Shown here one piece after another: positions 1 through 4,386 of a stretch of 6,975 nucleotides of DNA. The notes beneath the pieces are model-generated. The model saw only the letters and a program-made list of their open reading frames with translations. It did not search any database and was not told where the DNA came from. The stretch covers positions 1-6,975 of the forward strand of contig RFJB01000027.1 in assembly GCA_003695045.1 (NCBI GenBank), given 5' to 3'. This DNA is from Candidatus Woesearchaeota archaeon (GTDB lineage Archaea; Nanobdellota; Nanobdellia; Woesearchaeales; J091). Made by a program: the position numbers and the translations under genes. Each line of letters opens with the position of its first letter. Positions within the stretch are counted from its first letter, which is position 1.

Positions 1-76
1 CCACGAGACCCTTTGCAGGCTTGTAAATCAGATGGTGAAAGAAATCTTCTATTGGCACTTCTAGTGACTCTCCCAT
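1..76 (-). CDS. N-terminal 25 codons of an unidentified protein (cut by window edge)
   Basis: Reading the minus strand from an ATG at 76-74 gives an open frame to the window edge, beginning MGESLEVPIEDFFHHLIYKP. There is no signal peptide or membrane segment in the visible part, and I do not recognise the family. The start is supported by a TATA-like box (TTTAAATA on the minus strand, 110-103) about 30 bases upstream and by the lack of a Shine-Dalgarno site, as expected for a leaderless archaeal transcript. The gene diverges from L15e. Confidence 0.6.
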   Translation of the reverse strand, partial: MGESLEVPIEDFFHHLIYKPAKGLV

Positions 77-102
77 TTTTACGGCTTGTAATCCTTAACA
101 CA

Positions 103-110
103 TATTTAAA
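103..110 (-). promoter_or_regulatory. TATA box of the left-edge gene
   Basis: The minus strand reads TTTAAATA, preceded by an A-rich stretch that could serve as BRE. Its centre lies about 30 bases from the ATG at 76, so transcription would start at or just before the start codon. Confidence 0.5.
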
Positions 111-164
111 TTTTTTTGTTATTCTGCAGTAGTATCTTTGTTTTTCTTCTCTCCCCCCAAAACC

Positions 165-172
165 TTTATAAA
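165..172 (+). promoter_or_regulatory. TATA box of the L15e gene
   Basis: TTTATAAA is preceded by CCAAAACC, a good archaeal BRE/TATA arrangement. The expected transcription start is near base 197-200, which leaves a leader of about 90 nt before the L15e start. That is long compared with the leaderless genes around it. Confidence 0.65.
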
Positions 173-199
173 GCCCTCTCTTTTCCCCGCTTTTCTCGC

Positions 200-288
200 A
201 TAGTTTGCGGGCGGAGATGCGGGTCAAGGACCTGTCCTGTGCTTTGCACTTCATGCAGGGGCCTCCTGAATCCGGACGAGGTGTTAAA
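200..288 (+). promoter_or_regulatory. L15e mRNA leader with possible SD-sequestering fold
   Basis: Bases 230-237 (ACCTGTCC) can pair with 274-282 (GGACGAGGT) in an 8-bp helix with one bulged G. This would cover most of the ribosome binding site. Two short hairpins fit inside: 239-242 with 246-249, and 256-259 with 265-268. An alternative hairpin, GGTC 222-225 with GACC 229-232, uses bases 230-232 and excludes the sequestering helix, freeing the site. These pairings were found by eye and no energies were calculated. Control by a ribosomal protein is only a guess. Confidence 0.3.
278..283 (+). promoter_or_regulatory. Shine-Dalgarno site that sets the L15e start
   Basis: GAGGTG lies 5 bases before the ATG at 289 (7 bases from the GAGG core). 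It selects this ATG over the upstream in-frame ATGs at 205, 217 and 253. It can also pair with bases 230-237 (see the leader entry). Confidence 0.75.
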
Positions 289-867
289 ATGGGAATGTAC
301 CATTACATAAGAAAGCTGTGGAAGCGACCTAAAGACAACCTGGGAGACATCTGGCGGGAACGCCTTGTAAAATGGCGGCGGGAGCCCGCTACTGTGAGAA
401 TCGCCCGCCCTACGAGAATTGACAGGGCTCGGGAGCTTGGTTACAGGGCAAAACCCGGCTTTATTGTTGTCAGGCAGCGCATTAAGCGAGGGGGCAAGCA
501 GCGCCCTAACGACAGGCGCGGCAGACGTCCCAAGCACAACCGCCTGAAGCTCGTGCTGGCAAAGAGCTACCAGCAGGTTGCTGAAGAGCGGGCCAACAGG
601 ATGTACCCCAACCTTGAGGTTCTGAACAGTTACTATGTTGCCGAGGACGGCAATTATTACTGGTATGAGGTTATCCTTGTTGACAGGGACCATCCTGCCG
701 TCATCAACGACAAGAGGATATCCTGGATTTTCAAGGCCCAGCACACCCGCAGGGCATTCCGCGGCCTTACTTCTGCTGGCAAGAAAAGCAGGGGCCTGAG
801 AAACAAGGGCAAGGGTGCGGAGAAGGCCCGCCCGAGCAACAGGGCTAAAGGCAGAAAGATAAAATAA
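289..867 (+). CDS. rpl15e: 50S ribosomal protein L15e
   Basis: The 192-residue product begins [14 protein letters not shown] and is a clear member of the archaeal/eukaryotic L15e family. It is a highly basic large-subunit protein that binds 23S rRNA. Its length is close to other archaeal L15e proteins. Recognisable blocks are the N-terminal [11 protein letters not shown], the central [15 protein letters not shown], the Arg/Lys-rich [19 protein letters not shown] (about residues 64-85), the [20 protein letters not shown] segment and the basic C-terminal tail that starts at [18 protein letters not shown]. The start at 289 follows a GAGGTG site; the family begins here and the frame upstream shows nothing family-like. 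The gene has its own promoter and converges on a membrane protein gene after a 9-bp gap. Confidence 0.97.
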   Translation: MGMYHYIRKLWKRPKDNLGDIWRERLVKWRREPATVRIARPTRIDRARELGYRAKPGFIVVRQRIKRGGKQRPNDRRGRRPKHNRLKLVLAKSYQQVAEERANRMYPNLEVLNSYYVAEDGNYYWYEVILVDRDHPAVINDKRISWIFKAQHTRRAFRGLTSAGKKSRGLRNKGKGAEKARPSNRAKGRKIK

Positions 868-875
868 AAACGCGG

Positions 876-912
876 TTTACTTTCTCTTTTTCTTTTCTTC
901 TTCCTCTTCTTC
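876..912 (+). terminator. T-rich termination tract for L15e inside the neighbouring gene
   Basis: The plus strand just after the L15e stop is almost all T and C, with several T runs. Archaeal RNA polymerase commonly stops at oligo-T tracts without a hairpin. The tract also encodes, on the minus strand, the Glu/Lys tail of the convergent membrane protein. Confidence 0.45.
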
Positions 913-1209
913 AATGAATGAAACAATGATGAGTGTTAATCCTGTGAATGCAGGTATGAAGAAACCAAGGTTTGCAGGAGTATAAAACCTTCCCGTGATT
1001 ATCAAGCTCACTCCTGTGGCAACGCCTATTGTCAGCAGTATCATTCCAAACTTGATGTCTGAGCTTTTCCTGTATATCTTCTTGTATTCCCCCTTCTCTA
1101 TGAGGTGCATGTTAAGCCGGTAATTAAGGTATGCCACGAAGCCGCTGAAGAAGAAGACCAGCGCCAAAAACACTATCTGCGTTACTTCGTTTGAGATATA
1201 CATGCTCAT
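877..1209 (-). CDS. Small three-helix membrane protein, function unknown
   Basis: This 110-residue protein has three predicted membrane helices, at about residues 9-29, 53-71 and 78-99. A basic, Lys/Arg-containing loop (about 30-50) lies between helices 1 and 2, and the cytoplasmic-looking tail ends EEEEEEKKKRK. I do not recognise the family. The start is uncertain: ATG at 1209 and ATG at 1203 (residue 3) are both possible. There is no Shine-Dalgarno site, and the TATA box at 1233-1224 lies about 25 bases from 1203, so a leaderless message starting at the second ATG would fit slightly better. The gene converges on L15e and diverges from the ThiF-like gene. Nothing nearby suggests a partner. 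Confidence 0.75.
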   Translation of the reverse strand: MSMYISNEVTQIVFLALVFFFSGFVAYLNYRLNMHLIEKGEYKKIYRKSSDIKFGMILLTIGVATGVSLIITGRFYTPANLGFFIPAFTGLTLIIVSFIEEEEEEKKKRK

Positions 1210-1223
1210 TATTGCGAATTTAC

Positions 1224-1233
1224 TTTATAAATA
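1224..1233. promoter_or_regulatory. TATA box of the three-helix membrane protein gene, near-palindromic
   Basis: The plus strand reads TTTATAAATA and the minus strand TATTTATAAA. On the minus strand it is correctly placed for a leaderless start at 1203 or nearby. Because TTTATAAA is a palindrome, it could also drive rightward transcription starting near 1255, ahead of the ThiF-like gene. Confidence 0.5.
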
Positions 1234-1274
1234 TCTTTCTTATCTCTCTTCAGTGAATCATCAGGGAGGATTAC

Positions 1275-1282
1275 TTTTATTA
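1275..1282 (+). promoter_or_regulatory. TATA box of the ThiF-like gene
   Basis: TTTTATTA is centred about 27 bases before the ATG at 1306, the spacing expected for a leaderless archaeal transcript. No Shine-Dalgarno site precedes that ATG. Confidence 0.5.
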
Positions 1283-1305
1283 ATCCTCTTAAACACCCCT
1301 TCAGC

Positions 1306-2025
1306 ATGGCTCATGTTTCGCGATACTCATGCCAGACAAACATTTCCTGGTTCGGAGAACAATCCCAGAGAAGGATTTCTTCTTCAAGCGTGGCTGTTGT
1401 CGGGCTGGGCGCTCTCGGCTCCTGCTCTGCGGAACTTCTTTGCAGAATGGGAATCGGAACCCTGATTCTCATAGATTTTGATGTTGTGGACCTGAAAAAC
1501 CTTCACAGGCAGACGCTTTACACGGAATCCGATGTCGGAAAGCCGAAGGTTCTTTCTGCGAAGGAGCATCTCTCCAAAATCAATTCCGAGATTGAACTTG
1601 CCGCTTTTCCGAAAATGCTCTCTTCGGAAAACTCTTCCGAGCTGCTCGGAAAGGCAGACCTCGTTATTGACTGCACTGACAACATGGAAGCAAGACGCGA
1701 GATAAACAGATGGGCTGTCTCGCACAGCATGCCGTGGGTGCATGCGGCGTGCGTGAAAACCAGCGGTTCTGTGATGTCTTTTCTTCCCGGCGGTCCGTGC
1801 TTTGAGTGCGTATTCTCCGATAAATCATCTCCTGACTCTTGTTCTTCTGCAGGAATACTGCCCCAGGCAGCTTCTTTTGTGTCTTCGGTTCAGGTTTCCG
1901 AAGCGCTCAAGGTTCTCCTGGGTAAAGCAACCTCCGGCACGCTGATAAGGGCTGATGTGTGGAATTACTCCCTTGAGAAGTTCTCTGTGAAAAAGAAAAA
2001 GTCGTGCCCCGCATGTTCTCAATAG
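1306..2025 (+). CDS. ThiF/MoeB/UbaA-family E1-like adenylyltransferase
   Basis: This 239-residue protein uses ATP to adenylate the C-terminal glycine of a ubiquitin-like protein, as in molybdopterin, thiamine or tRNA-thiolation pathways or in archaeal SAMP conjugation. It has the nucleotide-binding loop GLGALG (33-38), the acidic DFDVVD (57-62), and NLHRQ with N65, R68 and Q69. K81 and D125 (in DCTDN) fall at exactly the spacing of MoeB Asn70, Arg73, Lys86 and Asp130. Zinc-ligand pairs are C165/C168 and C234/C237. C179 is in the position of the family's conserved, potentially thioester-forming cysteine. The usual N-terminal RYxRQ motif reads RYSCQ, so the arginine that reaches across the dimer (MoeB Arg14) is Cys9. 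No ubiquitin-like partner is in the window, so the pathway cannot be assigned. Confidence 0.9.
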   Translation: MAHVSRYSCQTNISWFGEQSQRRISSSSVAVVGLGALGSCSAELLCRMGIGTLILIDFDVVDLKNLHRQTLYTESDVGKPKVLSAKEHLSKINSEIELAAFPKMLSSENSSELLGKADLVIDCTDNMEARREINRWAVSHSMPWVHAACVKTSGSVMSFLPGGPCFECVFSDKSSPDSCSSAGILPQAASFVSSVQVSEALKVLLGKATSGTLIRADVWNYSLEKFSVKKKKSCPACSQ

Positions 2026-2033
2026 CAGGGCGT

Positions 2034-2058
2034 CCTTTGAAAAAGTACCTTTGAAAAA
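2034..2058 (-). terminator. Twin T-tract at the end of the minus-strand cluster
   Basis: Right after the acidic-protein stop codon the minus strand carries TTTTTCAAAGG twice, separated by 3 bases. On the plus strand these are CCTTTGAAAAA at 2034-2044 and 2048-2058. Two T5 runs fit archaeal intrinsic termination. The perfect 11-base repeat is unusual in a 33-bp convergent gap. Confidence 0.45.
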
Positions 2059-2409
2059 TCAGAATGGCCTGTACGGGTTCGGCTGCGGCCCCGGGGTTTG
2101 CGGCTGTTGAACCGGCTGCTGCTGGCCGGTTTGCTGCATCCTTTGAGGTTCAGGGGCTGGCGCTGCAGGGCTTTGAACAGGAACCTGTTCTTTCACTGCT
2201 GGATGCTCGCTTGGCTGCTCTTCCTGTTCCTCTTCGTCATCCAGATCTTCATCTTCCCCCTCTTCCGTTTCATCATCCTCCTCATCTTCGTCCTCGTCTT
2301 CTTCCTCTTCCTGGGGGTATGTTATTATTCCTTCTTCCTTTATGGCTTCGAGATTGTCCGCTATTCTCTTGAGCTGTTCAAGAATTCTTTCCGCTATTTC
2401 CTGGTCCAT
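2059..2409 (-). CDS. Small acidic, Pro/Gln-rich protein downstream of lgt
   Basis: The 116-residue product has three parts: an amphipathic helix likely to form a coiled coil (about 1-26, MDQEIAERILEQLKRIADNL), a run of almost only Glu and Asp (34-64), and a disordered Pro/Gln-rich tail (about 66-116) ending NPYRPF. It has no signal peptide or membrane segment, so it is probably cytoplasmic. I do not recognise a family, and low-complexity sequence makes similarity searches unreliable. The ATG at 2409 is chosen over the GTG at 2415 because GGAGG (2421-2417) is 7 bases from the ATG but only 1 base from the GTG. It follows lgt by 33 bp on the same strand and is probably the last gene of that operon. 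Confidence 0.75.
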   Translation of the reverse strand: MDQEIAERILEQLKRIADNLEAIKEEGIITYPQEEEEDEDEDEEDDETEEGEDEDLDDEEEQEEQPSEHPAVKEQVPVQSPAAPAPEPQRMQQTGQQQPVQQPQTPGPQPNPYRPF

Positions 2410-2416
2410 TTTCACG

Positions 2417-2421
2417 CCTCC
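2417..2421 (-). promoter_or_regulatory. Shine-Dalgarno site that sets the acidic-protein start
   Basis: GGAGG on the minus strand lies 7 bases before the ATG at 2409, the same register as the other Shine-Dalgarno sites in this window. It argues against the GTG two codons upstream. Confidence 0.75.
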
Positions 2422-2442
2422 TTTTCGACTTTTTGTATTTTC

Positions 2443-3213
2443 CTACTTTTTCGTTCTTCTTGCATATGTTTTCCAGAGCATGATGCTGCCTATTAATGCA
2501 GTGGGAATACTGTACCACTGACCTCCGCTGAGCCCGAGCCATTCCCAGTCCGGCTGCCGCCAGAACTCAACAATGAATCTGAATACGCCATAGAGCAGAA
2601 GGAAACCCCATGTCAGGGTTCCTTTTTTCATTCCTTTCCAAGTCCTCTTCGCAGTGCACAATATGGAAAAGATGACAACATTCTTGAATGCCTCATAAAT
2701 CTGGGACGGGTGCCTGTAACCGTCGTAGCCCTTGAACTTGACAGCCCATGGCACCGTGGTAGTCCTGCCTACCAGCTCTCCGTTTATGAAGTTTGCAACC
2801 CTTCCGAAAGCAAGCATTATGCTTGCGGGCAGAACAAGAGCATCACTGAGCTCAAGAAATTCAACCTTGTTTTTTTTGCTGAACCAGTACAAAACCAGGG
2901 TTGCGCCTATCAGTCCTCCGTGGATTGACATGCCTCCTTCCCAGACAGCAAATATCTTGAGCGGATTGCTCAGATAATACTTTGGCTCATACAGCAGGAC
3001 ATGTCCCAGCCGGCCTCCTCCCACCCCTCCGATAATGAGCCAGAATATCAGGTCATAGACCTGCTCCTGTGTTATGCTAATCTCTCCTTTTTGCGAGAGC
3101 TTTTTCAAATAGAGCATTCCTGCGAGAAATCCTATCGCGTAAACCAGGCCGTAATACCTGATATGAAAGGGGCCTATGCTCAGCATTACAGGATCAATGT
3201 TGTGGACGAACAT
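2443..3213 (-). CDS. lgt: Prolipoprotein diacylglyceryl transferase (Lgt)
   Basis: Lgt is an integral membrane enzyme that moves a diacylglyceryl group from phosphatidylglycerol to the lipobox cysteine of prolipoproteins. This 256-residue copy is slightly short for the family. It has about seven membrane segments. GRVANFINGELVG (137-149) matches the family signature G-R-x-[GA]-N-F-x-N-x-E-x2-G. Y21, H98 (in MSIHGG), R138, N141 and G149 sit at a constant offset of 5 from essential E. coli residues Tyr26, His103, Arg143, Asn146 and Gly154. RHPSQIYEA (167-175) and FRFIVEFWRQPD (211-222) are also typical; R212 or R219 should match the second essential arginine. Its ATG shares one base with the stop of the upstream lipoprotein gene, and GGAG (3224-3221) lies 7 bases before it. 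In an archaeon the lipid donor would presumably be an ether-linked archaetidylglycerol, which is inference. Confidence 0.96.
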   Translation of the reverse strand: MFVHNIDPVMLSIGPFHIRYYGLVYAIGFLAGMLYLKKLSQKGEISITQEQVYDLIFWLIIGGVGGGRLGHVLLYEPKYYLSNPLKIFAVWEGGMSIHGGLIGATLVLYWFSKKNKVEFLELSDALVLPASIMLAFGRVANFINGELVGRTTTVPWAVKFKGYDGYRHPSQIYEAFKNVVIFSILCTAKRTWKGMKKGTLTWGFLLLYGVFRFIVEFWRQPDWEWLGLSGGQWYSIPTALIGSIMLWKTYARRTKK

Positions 3214-4130
3214 TATTCTTCTCCGTTTTTTTCCCGGAACACAATTGCAGCGTATCCTGTCACTCTGTCTTTGTTTCCCACTGTGTCCCCTGATGTTTTG
3301 TAGCTTATAATCTCGGGTTCCAGATTCATTCTTTTTGCGGCTGCAAGCGCGGCAAGCATGCTGAATTTGCTGCTTGCTTCGCAGTCAATTGCTGCCTTTG
3401 TCAGATCCATCCTGTTTATCGCAGTGAGGCATTTGGAATCTCTGTCGTATGCTTCAAGATATCCTTTGCTTCTGCTGAATACAGTGCTTACCACGACGAG
3501 AGTTTCGTTGTCTGTAAGGTTCTCTATGACTTCAATTAGCTGGTTGAGCTGGTTGGTGCTTATCCTTCCCGCAAGCAGGGGTATCATTGTAAAATTTTTG
3601 AGAACTGTCTGAAGGAATGGAAGTTGCGCTTCAACCCTCATTGTCGTATCGTTTCCCCTGTGGATTAAGGTGCTGTTTTCTATGCTTTTTATTGCGTCTT
3701 CGTCAAGTGCAACTTCTCCAAGGGGGGTTTCATAATTCTTTTCAGGAACGATCACTCCAATCTCTTTTGTTTCTTTTTTTGCCACGATTACTGCCCGCTT
3801 ATACCCTGTTCTCGTTATCTGCGCGTATGCGTCTGCTGCTATTTCTCCAGAATAGGTGAGAGGAGCCGAAGGCGCAACAATCATTCTTATCCTGCCGGTT
3901 TTGTTTGTCTTCCTGGCGCTCTCAAGATACTCCTCTGTAACTCTTCTTAATGTTTCCCTGCTTCTTGGATAGTAAGTGCCGGCTCCAAGAGGAACACGGG
4001 TGTTTTTCTCCTCCAGTACAGGATGCACGGCCGCTTCCCGGACAGGGTTCTGTTCTTCGGCTTTTTCGCATGAAGCCAGTGCGACAACCAGAATCAGGAG
4101 CACCGCTGCTGCAAAGGTTCTATTCTGCAC
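3213..4130 (-). CDS. amrB: Memo-like (AmmeMemoRadiSam protein B family) lipoprotein, metal site degenerate
   Basis: The 305-residue protein starts with a lipoprotein signal peptide: Arg4, a hydrophobic core (about 6-18) and the lipobox LASC with Cys21. The rest follows the Memo fold: GTYYPRSRETL (51-61, family start AGxFYP), YSGEIAADAY (93-102), YETPLGEVALDED (133-145), VEAQLPFLQ (166-174), and a C-terminal YKTSGDTVGNKDRVTGYAAI block (277-296). The metal ligands are mostly gone. The family's PHAGY reads PSAPL (His to Ser88), the GPxH loop reads VAKKET, EHS before xEVQLPFLQ reads TTM, and SSDxSHY reads STVFSRS. Cys250 probably matches the third ligand (human Memo Cys244). It is therefore likely a non-catalytic or repurposed outside-facing protein anchored by Lgt, which is the next gene. 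The start is GTG, supported by AGGTGA 6 bases upstream. It overlaps the preceding gene by 11 nt. Confidence 0.88.
   Translation of the reverse strand: MQNRTFAAAVLLILVVALASCEKAEEQNPVREAAVHPVLEEKNTRVPLGAGTYYPRSRETLRRVTEEYLESARKTNKTGRIRMIVAPSAPLTYSGEIAADAYAQITRTGYKRAVIVAKKETKEIGVIVPEKNYETPLGEVALDEDAIKSIENSTLIHRGNDTTMRVEAQLPFLQTVLKNFTMIPLLAGRISTNQLNQLIEVIENLTDNETLVVVSTVFSRSKGYLEAYDRDSKCLTAINRMDLTKAAIDCEASSKFSMLAALAAAKRMNLEPEIISYKTSGDTVGNKDRVTGYAAIVFREKNGEE
3221..3224 (-). promoter_or_regulatory. Shine-Dalgarno site of lgt inside the lipoprotein gene
   Basis: GGAG lies in the last codons of the Memo-like gene, 7 bases before the lgt ATG. This supports separate but coupled initiation at the TAATG junction. 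Confidence 0.65.
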
Positions 4131-4347
4131 GGCTTTTCACCTTTGGTTCTCTGGCAGGTTTCATCAGCATCAGCCAGTAGACAGCTATTCCTGCACCCAC
4201 TACCGTTGCGAGTCCGTATTTCAGGAACGTCGGCAGTTCATGGGCATACGGTGAAAGATAGTACTTTACTCCCACCACGACAGAAAAAACTCCTGCTGCG
4301 AGTGTGACTATGTTTCTGGAATCCGACATCCAGTCCAGCAATCCCAT
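4120..4347 (-). CDS. Small two-helix membrane protein, function unknown
   Basis: This 75-residue protein has two predicted helices (about 12-31 and 44-62) joined by a short loop, SPYAHELPTF, and a basic tail (63-73). By the positive-inside rule the tail would be cytoplasmic. I do not recognise a family. The ATG at 4347 has no Shine-Dalgarno site but lies about 27 bases from a TATA-like box (4377-4370), so it may be the first gene of its own leaderless transcript. It overlaps the Memo-like lipoprotein gene by 11 nt, which suggests translational coupling and a shared membrane role. Confidence 0.75.
   Translation of the reverse strand: MGLLDWMSDSRNIVTLAAGVFSVVVGVKYYLSPYAHELPTFLKYGLATVVGAGIAVYWLMLMKPAREPKVKSRAE
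4137..4142 (-). promoter_or_regulatory. Shine-Dalgarno site that supports a GTG start
   Basis: AGGTGA on the minus strand lies 6 bases before the GTG at 4130. That start gives an intact signal peptide with an n-region, hydrophobic core and lipobox. Confidence 0.7.
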
Positions 4348-4350
4348 GGG

Positions 4351-4377
4351 AGATAAAAATTAGAAAGAAAAAATAAA
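4351..4377 (-). terminator. T-rich tract after the thioredoxin-like gene
   Basis: The 39-bp gap after the stop at 4387 contains a TTTTTT run and a TTTTT run on the minus strand with other T-rich sequence between them. It could terminate part of the upstream transcript, and it overlaps the candidate promoter of the next gene. Confidence 0.35.
4370..4377 (-). promoter_or_regulatory. Possible internal TATA box before the two-helix protein
   Basis: The minus strand reads TTTATTTT, centred about 27 bases from the ATG at 4347. It could start a four-gene transcript (two-helix protein, Memo-like lipoprotein, lgt, acidic protein) separate from the thioredoxin-like gene. Confidence 0.4.
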
Positions 4378-4386
4378 TGTTGCGGT

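Noticed and set aside
203..283. tRNA-like pattern with a possible GCA anticodon in the L15e leader
   Set aside because: The anticodon stem does not pair, there is no T-arm consensus and no acceptor stem can be formed.
205..288. N-terminal extension of L15e from upstream in-frame ATGs
   Set aside because: The family begins at MGMYHYIRK, a Shine-Dalgarno site precedes base 289, and the upstream codons show no family similarity.
166..744. Minus-strand frame of 192 codons opposite L15e
   Set aside because: It lies across a clear, conserved ribosomal protein gene and has no recognisable motif. It is a chance open frame.
2098..2496. Plus-strand frame of 132 codons that reads like a very hydrophobic membrane protein
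   Set aside because: It is the antisense of the Glu/Asp-rich gene; GAA/GAG/GAT codons read backwards give Phe, Leu and Ile. The minus-strand gene has a well-placed GGAGG and sits in an operon, and the plus frame has neither.
2767..2805. Ala in place of the second Gly in the Lgt signature (GRVANF instead of GRIGNF)
   Set aside because: The family signature allows Gly or Ala at this position, so it is not evidence of a damaged enzyme.
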